Counted from the first letter of the stretch, positions 12,491-25,399 are shown. The stretch: DNA of 64,000 bases from Sphagnum compactum (GCA_965153455.1 OZ234497.1:14494302-14558301), one strand, 5' to 3'. Notes: generated by a model from the sequence alone, not told the origin. Translations and numbers: made by a program.

Positions 12491-14341
12491 TGACAGGTAC
12501 CCATCTCTCTGTCTCTTTCTCTTTCACAGGCACCCGTCTCTCTGTCTATCTCTCTCTCACAGTACCCATCTCTGTTAGATCTCTCTCTCAGCTCTCTCTT
12601 TCTCTCTTTGACAGGGACCCATCTCTCAGTGTGTCTCTCTTCAGTTAGCCTCTTTCGCTTGTCATGGTTTTAGGTCTCTGTTGTCACATTTCTTCAGCTT
12701 TTTTGAATAGAAGCAAAAAATTCCACTGAGGTTTGTGGTAGATTTGGGGAAAGGTTTTCTGGGAGAATATTTGTGGTTTCTCAAGACAAACATTTGAAGC
12801 CGCAACTTGGCTAATTGCTGCAGGTTCGACAGAGGTGGGCAAGCTGGTGATGGCAGCAGCAGCAAGAAGCAATTTGAAGCAAGTGACCTTAGAACTAGGA
12901 GGGAAGTCACCGGTCATCATCTGTGAGAATGCAGATGTAGACAAAGCAGTTGAGCTTTCACATTCTGCCCTTTTCTTCAACCAAGGGCAATGTTGTGCTG
13001 CAGGGTCACGAACATTTGTGCATGAGAGTCATTATGAGGAGTTTGTGGAGAAATCGAAAGCAAGGGCATTGCAAAGAGTTGTGGGTGACCCGTTTAAAGC
13101 TGGGGTTCACCATGGGCCTCAAGTGGACAAAGACCAGTTTGAAAAAATCTTAAACTACATCAATCAGGGGGAGCAGCAAGGAGCCACGCTTTTGACAGGT
13201 AAATTATCCTGCTTGGCTTGCATCATGATGATCATAAGAGGGCTGATCTTTAACATCTTTAATGTTGGTGAATTTGTGCCACCTCTCCATTCAATGCGGC
13301 TGCCTTTAAAGTCTTATGTTGCTTGCAAATCAAAGGATTTATGTTGCAAATTTGTCCAGCCCGGATCAAGGATTACATGTTGCATATGGAGAACAATAAA
13401 AGCACAAAATTAGTGTACACATAGTGGGATGGTCCCAGTCAGAGGGTTACACTCAGCTCCTTGCTTGATTCTGACCCTAAGAGACCCTAAAGAAAGGTGG
13501 GTGTATCTCTCTGTAACTGCTGCTGTGCCTACCCACACAGTTAGAAGCTGAGAAAATGAATGAAGAGTATCAATTTTTTTTTGCTCTTTTTGGGTCTGTA
13601 CAATTGTATGCTTTTGTATTGTTTAGACTATTAGAAGAAAAATGAAAGGTCTTCATTGTGTTTGTTTGGCTTGATTGCTTTGTTGTGACTTTTGGGTGTT
13701 AATAGGTGGAGCCCGTTTCGGTACCAAGGGCTTCTACATCAAGCCCACTGTTTTCTCTGACGTGAAAGATGAAATGAAGATTTTCACTGAAGAAATCTTT
13801 GGACCTGTGCAATCCATCTCCAAGTTTTCGACTCTGGACGAAGTAAGTCATGGCCCATCTTTAGATCTCTATTAGGCATTAATATGGCTGCATCTGTAGT
13901 GACAATGTCTTGGTTCCCAGATGCTTCTAGGATGCTTGTCAAGGTTTGGCTTTTGTTACTCTTTGTTCCTGCTTTTGCAATTGCTGTAGCTAGAAGAGGA
14001 TTACCTATACATACACACACACATATTTATTTCAGTCAACCTTCAAGCATGAAAAATCAATGTCTTGTTGTTTTGTTCAGGTTGTGAGGCGTGCCAACAA
14101 TACTACGTATGGACTTGCTGCTGGGGTATTCACCAGGGATTTGGACATTGCCAACACAGTCTCTCGAGGGTTGCGAGCCGGGACAGTGTGGATCAACTGT
14201 TATAACAACTTTGATGCCACAATGCCATTTGGTGGTTACAAGCAGAGTGGCATTGGTCGAGAGAAGGGAAGCTATGCACTTGAGAATTATACCCAAGTCA
14301 AAGCAGTAGTAACACCCTTGCATGATGCAGCATGGCTCTAG
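11405..14341 (+). CDS. ALDH2B: Mitochondrial aldehyde dehydrogenase (ALDH2 family)
   Basis: NAD-dependent oxidation of aldehydes such as acetaldehyde to carboxylic acids; the ALDH2B group acts in the mitochondrial matrix. Exons: 11405-12317, 12824-13198, 13706-13842 and 14081-14341, all GT-AG, together 562 codons (561 aa), close to the usual 530-550 aa. The N-terminus is Arg/Ser-rich and low in acidic residues, as expected of a mitochondrial presequence. Visible landmarks are IIPWNFP, AFTGSTEVGK (cofactor loop across the intron 1 junction), ELGGKSP with the general-base Glu328, and FNQGQCC with the nucleophile Cys362. Their 34-residue spacing matches ALDH2. The protein ends at a TAG. The first exon is large and only three introns are present. 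It converges on the DUF506 gene. An AATAAA-like word near 14895 may serve polyadenylation. Identity is near certain; substrate and location are inferred from family. Confidence 0.97.
12311..12640 (+). repeat. CT-rich minisatellite duplicating the exon 1 splice donor
   Basis: Intron 1 opens with about nine units of 28-36 bp built as CTCTCT tract, TTCACAG, GTACCCATCTCT. The first unit contains the true exon 1/intron 1 junction (CACAG|GTACCC at 12317/12318). Exact donor-like copies recur with GT at 12353, 12388 and 12497, and mutated copies lie near 12420, 12450, 12537, 12561 and 12612. Each unit looks both like an acceptor (pyrimidine tract plus CAG) and a donor. Confidence 0.85.
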
Positions 14342-16093
14342 GACTCACCACCGATCATTAACATCCTGACCTTGTGCCACTTTTTTCTGAGTGTGTTTTT
14401 TTTGCTTCAAGTTGTGGTGATTGGGAATTAGAAGGTGGGTGTTTTGGGGATGAAGCCCAAGAGTGCAATGGGATATTCTTTATCCCCACAAAGTGATAAA
14501 TGCACAAATGAGTGGGATTCAAGGCACTTGTATGAACATGTTGAGTTGATGGATCCCCATGTATTTCAACAACTGATTTGGCTCTTCATAGTTTGAGGTC
14601 AAGTAAGATATATAGGTTGCAATATTATGTATGCTACCCAGTTAGGTTAGGTTATGGATGTTGGATGGGCTTCTGATATGATAGATTATGTAGGTTGTTC
14701 TAAAGAAAAGAAATACCCCTGTAACTAAATTGCCATGCATGCTATAGGTCAATGGCACAGAGGTTTGGTGGAGGTTTTTAGTTATGATCTCTTGGTTCTT
14801 GTGAAGAGAAAGAGAACTTGTTTACACTATGCTACAAGGTGCTGCTGATGATTAGGTTGTTATGACCTAAAGATATGACATTGGAATCTTTGAAATAAAT
14901 ATTTAAAATTAGTGTAATGTTTTTATGTTTGAAGTTAAAGGCACTTCTGTAGTTGGTGAGTTCTGATGCATCCAAATGGGAGACTTCAATTTGTGTGCAC
15001 AACAAGTAGGAAACTGTGTTAGCTCTCTAAAACCTTGAGGGGAAGGAGCTTGGGATGCAACCAGGCTCATGAGTGTGATGAAGAAGCCACAAACCTGACT
15101 ACTTAGCATGAGTTTGCAAAGCATGCTGAACTTCTTGTAACAGTCTTGCAAAAAAGAGTCTGCAAGTAGAGATAGATTTACTGTACCACCTTCAATATTG
15201 AAACCCCGGCTAACCAAGCTCCAATTTTAGGAAACAGGTTTCAACATGCATGGGCAGCGATGCTTACAGGAGGAGGAAGGGAAGAAGTTGCAGGTTTGTG
15301 CAGGCATGCCAGCACTAGTGCCCACACAAGTACACTTCCAATTACACACTTGGATTGTGGAACTGATACAACTCTTCCACTGATACACTTGATGAAAATC
15401 TGGAAAAATCTTCCAACCATAGATTGCAATTGGATGTAGCTGATTGTGAAAGTAGGGAGGGAGTTTACAGAAATACGGTGGACAAAAAGCTTCACAACTG
15501 TTTCACCAGAGTGAGTACAATATTATACTACAGAAAAAAACCTTGACAGGCACATTTTCCATGGCATATTGTACTTGAATCTCATAACCAGCGCGGAGTC
15601 TGAGAATCAAAACACAAAATTCTCCTGATTAACAAATTAGTCTCAGGAACTCTAGACATAGCCTCATGTTCCAGTCACCCAACTGAATGAGTTTGATGGA
15701 AACTGAGGAAAGTCTGTGTCAAACACTTCTTTGCAGACACAGAATTTACAGAATGGATCTGCTGAAGGAGTCACTGGCAGTCTCCAAATGGGTTCAAGAT
15801 AGTGTACATATTTTTATCTAAAACGAGCTTGTACAAGGTGGGATTAAAAACAACACCCACGATGACGATGCATTCCAGAACTATAATTTTGGATTGATGA
15901 AGCTGCGCTCATTAACTGCTTAGTGTCTTGATCCAAAGCTGAATGTGAAGCTGCAGACGTAGACTTCAACCCTAAACTAGAACATCAAACTCAAAACCAA
16001 AGTCATGGAATTGCTGTTGACAATTCGATGGTCTCTGATCCACAGTATTTTGAGTTTCATTTCTATCACTTCTGAACAGTTTGCTTCAAGAAT
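14342..16093. other. Convergent intergenic region between ALDH and DUF506 genes
   Basis: Holds the 3' ends of two convergent genes. The first 500 or so bases are T-rich and include AATAAA-like words near 14895, fitting the ALDH 3' untranslated region. The right-hand part (about 15500-16093) would be the DUF506 3' untranslated region on the other strand. Open frames here show no recognisable protein motifs. Confidence 0.55.
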
Positions 16094-18436
16094 TCAGACC
16101 TTGCTCATTTTGTTCCTTGTGAGGTCAGACTGTTTGAAGATTGCACTTAAACCTGCAAATGGAGGAGGCCTCTCTGTAGCTCTGGGCTTCACTTCAGGGG
16201 GTTGCCAAGCAGTGTTGTCAATCTCCTTGACAATAATATGATGATCATGGTCAGTCTTTGCATAATGAGGATTAACAACTCTCCGGAGTGCTCCTTCAGG
16301 TCCAGCTTCCTCCTCTTGTTTCTTGACATTTAAACCCTTGGCAGGTCTTCGTGATCTGACATCATTCTTCATCTCTCTCATCACTGGCCTTGAATCAGTC
16401 TTCTGAAATAGCAGCAGGTCCATATCATTTGTGAAATTGGAGTCGCATCCCTTGCCTCTTGTAGCAATGCAAGCAAAGTTATGAACTGCTGCTGTTTCAT
16501 CTGGGTTAGTTTTGGATTGAGAAACCTCATTTGTGGTGCGCCTGTATGATGAGAACCACTTTGCTCGTATATACTCAGTTTTCCTCCAAGGTGGCAAATC
16601 CAGCCCTCTTTTCTTCACTGAGCGCTTGATAGCATCAGACATTAGATTCAAAATGCTCTGCAGACGCTCAGCTTCTCCAACAAAAACCGTGGGCAAGAGT
16701 TGCACAAGTGATTTATACTGCTGTGTGGGACGCGCAATCTCAAACTGAGTTCTAAAATCTGTGTCCACCAGTATCCTCCCACTAGACTTGCCATCTGCAA
16801 TTCCCATGACTACATCTATGTATTCATAGTCACCTGCAATAGATGATAGACAATAAAACAAATCAGCACACCATGAGAGACCAACATCAAGGCTCATACA
16901 TACAATGGTCCATCATCTCTACAAGTCACACAATTCAGACACCACCCTATGAGGCCTTTTGATGATCACAATCTTGATGGGCCCTAACTAAACATGAAAG
17001 GTTATATCTTTGCTTCAAAACCAGTTTTGCAAACTCTATTATTGCAAATCCGTAAGCTGGTGATTCATTCCTCTCCAGAAGTCTGAAATGGGTCTTCTGG
17101 AAAGCCCATGTTGATGTGGGTGGTTTCATAGAATTCTTGTAGACCCATTCACTATAGAACAAAATGACTTTCTTCATATGCATCATCCTGTGTCAGATTC
17201 CTGAGAGAATATTTCTCTCATGAATTTTGCAAGGTGGGTGTTGCTATAATAAATCAATCTGACAGTGACCCTTTTTAATTAAGCTTGCCACTGCTGCTGC
17301 TGCAAAAGAGCAGTTGGGGCTATGATCTTGGGAGGTCTAGATTTGAACCTCCAGGATGCAAGAAAAAACAAAAAATTTAATAATGCTGCAAAGGGGTTTG
17401 AACAGAGGTAGTAAGTAAATCACCTCCAGGAAAGCCTCCAGTATGAGCCCATCTAGACTTGCAAATTGCAGCATTGAATCCAGCATCACGAAGATGCTTC
17501 ATGACAGTGCGTCGCAGATGCACATGAGGAGGAGGAGGAGATGGACTGCTGCATTTTGTTGCTGAAGAATCCTGCTCTTCTTCTTCTTCTACTTTGGTGG
17601 TGGATGATGCAGTACTCTGAACAGACTCTGACAAGCTAAAACCCTCGATTGCCTTGAGAACCTCTCCCAGTAAGCTTGTCTCCAGGCCAGTTTTGCATGG
17701 CACCAAACCCTGCAAGAAGAGGAGTCCCGAGGAAAGAAACCCATCAGAGAGAGACAGAGACGCAGAGAGAGAGCGATCGAAAGAAAACGGGGATGGCGCA
17801 TGCGTGGAGATGGAGCTTGAGAGATTTTTTTATAAATAAATTTACCTGAAAAATTTCGCGCATTTCTCCGCCAAGTTTGGGAACCGGATCGTCATTCTCA
17901 TCTTCGCCATGTGAGTTTGTGGCACTGCAGGAGCCGATGCCGCAGTTGCAGCGAGCTCTGCCGCACTTGCCGACGAGGAGCTCATCAGCACCTTCTTCCT
18001 CCTCCATGAACTCGTGCACCATGGCAGCCAGGCACACGGAGTTGGGCTCATGCTCGCTCCCACTGCTACCGTAATAAGTCTTGCCCTCAGATGCTTTTCC
18101 TCCTCGTGTTGTCGTCGTCGTCGTCGTCACCGCTCTCGCCTCTGCAAGCAACACAGCCGTTGTTGTTGTTCCCCCAGAAGCAGCTGCTGCTTCTGGTAAC
18201 CTCACGAGTGCTGCTGGTGCTCGAAATACGGCCATGCTTGCAAGTTGAGCACTAGCTCTGGTAGCAGCTTTCATCACACCACCCAAGCTTTGAATTCCTG
18301 CATTCTCTTGCGCAGTCGTCGACTCTCTTGACTTGCCATCGTTCTTCCAGGCGGCTGCTTGGCCAGTGCCGCAAGCAGTAGCTCTTCGGCCTCTGGGAAC
18401 TGGAGCCAACGACTTGAGAGAAATAAGTCCTGGCAT
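16094..18436 (-). CDS. DUF506 (PDDEXK-like) family protein
   Basis: Plant protein of the DUF506 family (PF04720), distantly related to PD-(D/E)XK nucleases; the biochemical role is not established. Exons on the minus strand: 18436-17846, 17709-17424 and 16833-16094, joining in frame to 539 codons (538 aa). After a low-complexity Ala/Thr-rich N-terminus come SVCLAAMVHEFMEEEE and a Cys-rich KCGRARCNCGIGSC segment (about residues 145-180). Exon 2 has LVPCKTGLETSLLGEVLKAI and AGFNAAICKSRWAHTGGFPG. Exon 3 opens with DYEYIDVV and VDTDFRTQFEIARPT, then LLPTVFVGEAERL and LPPWRKTEYIRAKW, the family signature. The Asp/Glu residues around DYEYIDVV and VDTDFR are candidates for the degenerate nuclease core (inference). 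The basic C-terminal 100 residues are not recognised. The start is the first ATG in frame after a CT-rich leader. Confidence 0.93.
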
Positions 18437-19060
18437 TGTGCAAATACAACGTCTCTGGATCGTCTCCGGATCGACTCTCTCCCTCTATCTCTCTCCGACT
18501 CTCTCTCTCTCTCAGTCTCTCCGATCCAGCACCCACTTCTTCTTCACATACTCTCTCCAAGACTCTCTGCGCCAAATTATCAAATCTATCCGACTCTAGA
18601 TCCAATCGATAAGAATCGACTGACTCTCAACGACCCACAATTTACCTTTGCCTTAACAACCAAATCCTCAAAAACTGCATGCAATTCTCTTCTTTATCTT
18701 CATCTTCCTCTTCTTTTCTCCTTCCTCCGAAGCTGTTTCTTCTCTTCTTCTTCTTCTTCTTCTTCTTGTTCTACACTGGTGCACTGTAGAGCAACAATCG
18801 GGCAAGAATTCTCTCAAGTGCACCACTGGATACATGCGGTCTTCGAAGATTAAATACGTGCATTTCATTCCTTCCTTTTACTTGTACGCAAGGAAGCATC
18901 CCACGCAAAAGCGACGGAGAGAAGAGAGAGGCGCGCGCGAGAAGCGAGAGCGGGCGAGCGAACGAACGAACGAACGAGAGAGACGAGACCCGGGCATTCA
19001 TCGGCCGAGTGGAACTTTCGGCCGGGATTGATTGAATGGGGTAATTCAAAACCCACCCTT
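18437..19060 (-). promoter_or_regulatory. Leader/promoter region of the DUF506 gene
   Basis: Upstream of the DUF506 ATG. On the plus strand it shows CT/TCTC tracts (18480-18520), a CTT microsatellite at about 18740-18766 and a CGAA tandem (GAACGAACGAAC, about 18958-18976). These are common in plant 5' leaders. No core promoter element can be pinned down. Confidence 0.4.
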
Positions 19061-19763
19061 GTGAACGTCCGGCTTAGGGGACCTGACACATCTTTTCAGC
19101 CGTATTCCACCCGATGAAACTTCGGTTCGGTCGTGGTAAATAGTAAACCACGTGACGCTGAGATCACGACAGGACCAGGGGTAAATAGTTGAGTTAACTT
19201 CTAGGTGACAAAAACGGCTTTTCTACCAACTTTACTTCCTGGTAAAAAAAAAAAAAAAATTAGGTCAAATTTTGATGGTGAACTAACTAGCCCCCCCCCA
19301 CCCACACTGGTGGTTACCTTCCTCTTCTTGACCAAGAACTAACTCCTAGTGGCCAAATCAAATCCAACAAAATGTTTAGATTTGGAACTCAACCACCCTG
19401 GTTTAGTTTAGTCTAGTCTAGTCTAATCACAGGATATCTACAATTACTTTAGAAAAGCAACAAGATTTAGATGAAGTTTGTGATTTTTTAACCATGGTAC
19501 CAGCATGGGTGCTGGTTCTACCCAAGGTGGTTTGTTTTGTTTCTTTTTTTCTTTCTTTCATTGGCTTTTTTTTGGCATGAATGTTTTTGTTTAGGGTAAA
19601 GCCTGAGGAGGCCCATGGGCTTTTTATCAAGTGTTATAAATTTTTAAAAAATTAAAGACCTGCTTTCCTTTGCCAGGTATCATGGGAGAAAAACAACAAA
19701 TTTTGGGGGGGGGGGGGGGTGGGAGGAGGAGGGGAGGGGAGGGGAGTGGCATTTTGCTAAACC

Positions 19764-19925
19764 GAATACCCACATAGTGGAGGAAAGAATATTCTGAGTA
19801 ACATGCCTTCCGATCACCATAGTACCTCGGCCATTTCAACAACACAATACCCACATGGGGGAGGAAAGAATATTCCGAATAACATGCCTTCCAATTATCG
19901 TAGTGCCTTGGCAAGGATTTCAACA
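19764..19925. repeat. 82-bp tandem duplication
   Basis: AATACCCACAT occurs at 19764 and 19846. Each unit then contains GAGGAAAGAATATTC, AACATGCCTTCC and ATTTCAACA, so two diverged units of about 82 bp lie head to tail. A poly-G/GGGGA tract lies just upstream. Confidence 0.8.
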
Positions 19926-22821
19926 CATGTCCGTCGAATAAATAAATAATTCATTTTGAAATTTTTCGTTTCAACAAATGGAATATTCCTAAATATTCCA
20001 TTGTTATCTTTCACAATATGTTTTGATTTGGAAGAAATCCATTTTTGAAACTTTCAATATTTCTGAAAATAATATAATTTGTGTCGAATTGGCCAATTTT
20101 TTTAAATTTAAAAAAAAAAACCCAAACACAAAAAAAATCTGCTTAAATGGAAAATAATGGGCAGGGGGTTAAAAATTTTAAAAATAAAATTGGACCCCAA
20201 AAACCGACCCACCCGGGGTTATGACAGGTTAGAAGGGGGAAATGGAAAAGTGCATTGTGCATTGTGCATTGACACATGTTAATTTCTGGTTGGGTAGCCC
20301 AACGCTTTTGTGGCGTCTCGACGAGGTGGGATGTACGCAGGCTGACGGGGCAGCGGTGCTTGTACGCAGGCCGCAGGCGGCATGCGGCTGGTAAGAAGCG
20401 TAGGCCGCGCAGCACGGTGGCACAGCGTGGATTAACGTGGCGGGTAACTCCCGCAAGTGTGTACAACATGCGTAAAACGTAAAAACCACGTGGCAGCGGC
20501 GGCGGCGGCAGCAGCAGAGGTAACTTATTGCCTGCATCATGTGACGACGCTTCTTTGGGACGGAGACGTCAAAGGTGCATTCTCAGTTACCTTTTACCCA
20601 CAAAACCAAGAAACTCTACCTCGGCAATTAAGGAAACAACCAGGTATACTTCTTTGAACACTTTTTTTTTTTTTTTTTTCTAAAATTCTATATTTTATTT
20701 AACAAATTTCCTTCTTGTTTTTTTTTTTTTCCCATCATGAATTTTTTTAAAAAAATTTAAACTTTTTTTAAAAAAAGTAGTAAGTTGAGTTTTATTGCAT
20801 TTCCAAAGAAAAAAAAATGCCAAATAACTTATGGGCATTTTCTTTTTCTAAACAATGTTGGGAAAATCCCCAAATGAGGTCTTCTTAAAGTTAAAGATTT
20901 ATTCATTTTTTTAATTTTTAAAAAAGAAAAGAAAAGAAGCTGGCCATTGAGATGTGGCTCTATGGACTATAAAATGTGGGTCCTCCTCAACATTGTAAAG
21001 CCTAATAATTCCCACAAAACTCGACATGAAATGTTAGAAAAAGCTCTATGGATAATAAAAAGCGAGTTGTCCATGTTGTAAAAATGTATTGCAAAAAAAC
21101 TTGACATGAAAAATTTGAATCTATAGAAAGAGAGAGAGAGAGAGGACAAATGCCAACAAGGGATTGATATCCCTCCTCATATGTGCAAAGTAAGTTATGG
21201 ATGAACATAACACCCATCGGTACAACATCCATTAGAAACCCATTTTGACTCAGTAGTTGTGGATGAACTACAACTTAACTACCAAGGTTCCACGTTGATA
21301 ATCACCTTCATCCATCCCGCGCACTACCTAGTTACCTATTTAAGCTTGCTAATACCGTAGGTAATGTTACTAGTTAGCATGTATGGAAGTAAGTAGGTTT
21401 ACCACTTGTTGGTTACCAAGTAAGTGGTAACCTTGTGGATGGTTAGTAAACAATAAACCACCAGGGTTAGTGATTGGACCAGCATAGGTATAATGAAAAA
21501 GTGTTAACTGTCCACATACCATTCATCCTCCGCGTGTTGGTGGATGCTAGTTCACTCAAGCAAATGATCGAAACTACCTATATAATGATTCATGGTGAAA
21601 GCATTTGTTTTCGTCATCATCCTACGTGATAAGAGCCCCTCCCCCCAACCGCTTATGTGTGGGCCTCTAACATACTTAGTGTTATAATGAAAACTTGAGT
21701 TATCCAAGGTCATTACTCTTTGTGTCCTCCATGTGTTTCCGTGAGGATAAATCCTTGTTAAGAATGGATGGGAATGAACACGCATTAGATTGGCAAATCC
21801 CCTGAAAACCAAATATAGGTCTTTTCATTTGGGTTGTGGCCCATGTGTTTGTAGTTGTAGTAAAAAAAATGTGGGCGGGCCACCACCGATCTAAATATTT
21901 ATTCAAGAATGTGTATGTAGGGTAGGATAAAAAATAGTTTGGACGGGTATGACATATTTACGGGGTCCTTTTATCCTGTGAAGAGAATGAATGTTGGTCA
22001 TTTACATTTACCCTTACCTGGATTGATTATTTGGCAACACCCATATACATAATACCCAGAATGGGTTTAATATTTAAATAAAGTAGAGCGTATATACTTG
22101 CGCCCAAATGGCGATTGCTTTTTCAAGGTTCATATATAGTTACCCGTACCCGGCTGATAGATGAAACTTGATATACCTGCCCAACACGAGGGGCTTGAAA
22201 TCCCTAATGTTCTCCTTCGTTAGTAGTTAGTGCACCCCCCCAATTTGCAATGAAAGCACTTGTTGTTGAAAACTTTAGTGATGGTTATTTAATTCTAGTT
22301 ATAAACAATGTTGTTGATGGGGTTTCCATGCACAACTACTTGTTTTAAGTTTTAACCCCAGTTTAAAAGTTTTAACCCCAGTGTGCTTATCTCTCTCTCT
22401 TCCAGAAGGGTGGGTGGAAGCAAAGGGAGTACAATTGTCAGTCAAAAGAGACAGAGGATTTCTCAAAACCAGGACTAGATTCAATGAACCTACAAAACCA
22501 ATGAAACATTGCCTCTAGTCCTTTTCCTTCTCCCTCTCAGTTCCTTTAAAAAAAAAATTCATAGGTATCTGAACTAGGAATATTCTGAGGAAAGTGCAGA
22601 AACTGGACTAGATTCAATGAATGTAGCCAGGAAAACAACAATAACAACAACAGCAACAAGGGGTGTGTGTGTCTCACACTGTAGTAGCCTGGCCATTTGC
22701 ATTAAAAAAGTATCTTAAGGAAAAGGAAGAATTATGGAAAATTCAAATATTTCATTTTTTTTTTTTGAAGATTGAAAATTCAAATATTTCTGAAGATATT
22801 TTCAAAAAATATATTTTCATC

Positions 22822-22887
22822 TTTTTTGAAGATTGAATTTTTGAAGATTGAAAATTCAAATATTTCAAAAATTCAATCTTCAAAAAA
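22822..22887. repeat. Perfect 24-bp inverted repeat (hairpin)
   Basis: The arms at 22822-22845 and 22864-22887 are exact reverse complements built from TTGAAGATTGAATTT and its complement, with an 18-base loop. Related words (GAAGATTGAAAATTC, ATTCAAATATTTC) also occur at 22735-22800, so it belongs to a larger palindromic AT-rich block, possibly a MITE fragment. Confidence 0.8.
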
Positions 22888-23935
22888 AAATCCCCTAAAA
22901 GAAACCAAAATCCTTCAAGATATTATTATAACTCAATAACAACTAATCTCACGGTTTCAACACAAGCCAAAATATCATCATCTTTCAAAAATCCTTGTAT
23001 AAAAATAGACCTACTACTTACTTACTACCTACGGGTCAAAATGCCTTAAGCTACTATATACTCTATTATAATGAATCTAAACACAATATCCTTCTTGCCT
23101 TGGTAGGCACATGCCAACAAAAGAGACTCATAAAAGTTATGCTCCAATGAAATGAAACAAAAGAAAGATTTTGCCAATGGGGAATTTTAGACTTACATGG
23201 AGGAGCTTTGGGTAAACTCACACTTCAATTGGCGGGGGCCATTATTCATTGGGTTAGAAATGGTTTACCGAGCTTGGAGTCAAGTTCACAACGCCTTTAG
23301 GGCTGACCTCAATATCACTAGTGTCCATGTGTGTAATGTAGTCCACTTGAAAAGTAAAGAATTTTACAACATTCCCTTATAAGTTAAGTAAGTGGGTGTC
23401 ACACTTGGAAGTGGTGTGTAGAATGGCCGTTTCACACTTGTTGGAAAGCCCTAAGGTATTAGGGGCTTACATCCGTGGAATTGGGGGACTTACCCTTTGT
23501 AAAATCTGGTTGAAACCCGTGAAATTCATCACGGGTCATTACTAGTGGAATTACTATTTGGTGTTCCTATCATGTTCTCAATGTGTTCCCAAATGGTTCT
23601 CGATTACATTCCCCTATCTATTTCCCCAAGTTCCCAATGTGTTCCTCAAGATGTTCCAAATAGCAACACACTAGAAAAAAGAAAATTTTCTTTCTCTTTT
23701 ATATATATATATATATATAAAAGATTATTATGCAAATCTGGATACAATAACGAACTCTGGTTTCAGTCCTAATTTGGGCTCTCGAATGTGCTTAGTAGAC
23801 ATTTTCACAACATTTTGCAGATTCACGATACTACTCTAAGCCCAAATTCCGAATCATGAAATTCAGCTCTGAACTATCAACCCCAAGGAAAAAGGATAAA
23901 AATTTCAATGTGAATTTATTATTATGGCTGGAATT

Positions 23936-24125
23936 TGGGCTCAACAAGCTCAACAAACTTGTGAATTACGGCCACAATTTGGCAACAAGCTCAACAAACT
24001 TTTGTGAATTATGGCTGGAATTTGGCAACAAGCTCAACTCAAACTTGGGAATTACGGCCACAATTTGGCAATAATAAGCTCAACAAACTTGTGAAAATTA
24101 CGGCCACAATTTGGCAACATACTCA
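23936..24125. repeat. Tandem repeat of about 45 bp, 4 copies
   Basis: Imperfect units contain CAAGCTCAACAAACTT, GTGAATTACGGCC and ACAATTTGGCAA, repeated about four times. They are variable in length because of small insertions. Confidence 0.75.
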
Positions 24126-25139
24126 ATAAGACTTTTGTGTATGTAGTAGGATTGAAGGAAGTTGGGTTGTTAGTCAAAGTAAGTACTTGGCACCCTTAAG
24201 TATTAAGGCCTAGAACACTACTAAATTTTAATACCCAAAAAAAAAAAAAAAAAAAAAAAAAACCTAACCCCAACCCTAAACCCTAAACTTGAAAGCAGCC
24301 CTGCAGCATGTTAATCCGAAGAATGCAGGTGCATTGGATCTGTGTCCAAGTTCAATGAATCTGGACAACACAAAATACTCTCGTGTGAATGTGAATGCGC
24401 CCGCCCCGGGTATTTCACCCCAAGTTTTTACTATGTTACCCTATTAAAAGGAAATGATAAAAAGACTGGTTAAGGAGTTTTTAATTGCAGGTGATTTTTA
24501 ATTATCCTAGGGTCAATTAGATCCAGTGTTTTTTTGTTTTTTTTTTCTCCTTGTGAAATTTTGCTATTTGTGTAAAATATTATTTCTAAAATATTTTTGA
24601 TTTTCCTTTGCAAAAAAAATATTTATATATATTATTTATTTATTGTGTAAAATTTTATTTTTTTCAGCATTTCTAAATGTAATAATATAATTTGTGCTGA
24701 AAACAAGGGAAGCCATTGTCTCTTGATGCCCCTCATCTTGTCTTGAGTAATAAGGACACCCACCAGCCCAAAAGGCCATGTATGTATATCACAAGAGGTA
24801 CCACCATATCACCACCTTCTTAAGTGCACTACAAAAGGGATGATGTGAAGCAAGCACTTTTTTAAAGGATTTTCAGAGGAGGTCAAGGTCACTAGGTGTT
24901 TCCAACCGTTGCCTGACAAGTGGTAGCCTCTCAAATTTTAGGATATATTGTTAAAGTTAGGAGTTTTTAAATTTTTGGTAAAAATTTGGCTACAAGACTC
25001 TTTCTCATTATCAAATTTGTGGTCTATTTTAACATTGAAGTAGAACTCATTTTTAGCAATCAAATGCAAAATAAAGTAGTAATAATGAGGCTACCACAAA
25101 TTTTGATGAATAAAAATGAAAGTAACTACTTGAAGTAAA

Positions 25140-25199
25140 AATCTCTTGGGGGATTTGAACCCCTATCCAAATAGACCCTATTCATTGTAGCAAGAGATT
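25140..25199. repeat. 60-bp element with 9-bp inverted ends and a tRNA-like T-arm
   Basis: AATCTCTTG (25140-25148) and CAAGAGATT (25191-25199) are perfect inverted ends of a 60-bp segment. On the minus strand it contains GGGGTTCAAATCCCC, which resembles a tRNA T-arm/B box. It is too short for a tRNA and lacks a recognisable A box. Confidence 0.4.
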
Positions 25200-25399
25200 A
25201 CCTACAAAAACATAAAGTAGGTTAATTACATACAAAATCACACTAACATGTTCAAAAACATGCATAGACACATAACAAAATCGTACAAATATCCAAAAAA
25301 AAAGTGCAAACCTACACCAACAAGTAAGTGTAAACGCACAAAATGCAAAGATATGGCAACAACAATTGTATACACAAAACAAGGGTTTAGGGTTTAAGC

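Larger units (their letters stand above)
19061..25139. other. Repeat-rich intergenic DNA without recognisable genes
   Basis: Contains homopolymer runs (poly-A near 19240, poly-G near 19706, poly-T near 20665), a small GC-rich island with CGG/CAG triplets at about 20270-20540 and patches of TAGGTA words around 21300-21430. There is also an AT dinucleotide run (23700-23719), a poly-A run at 24237-24262 followed by telomere-like CCCTAAAC repeats, and the tandem and inverted repeats listed separately. No open frame has motifs I can name. Confidence 0.6.

Noticed and set aside
19346-19356. CTCCTAGTGG as another CACTA end
   Set aside because: It shares ten bases with the right end at 43089 but lacks the adjacent poly-T and the subterminal TTTCAACTA words, so it is probably chance.
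20229-20657. GC-richer island with overlapping open frames
   Set aside because: The frames are Arg/Ala/Cys-rich products of CGG/CAG triplets, with no recognisable domain and no splice-consistent continuation.
25140-25199. Possible tRNA gene on the minus strand
   Set aside because: It has a good T-arm/B-box-like word and complementary ends, but is only 60 bases long with no A box, D-arm or anticodon arm. It is listed only as a repeat.
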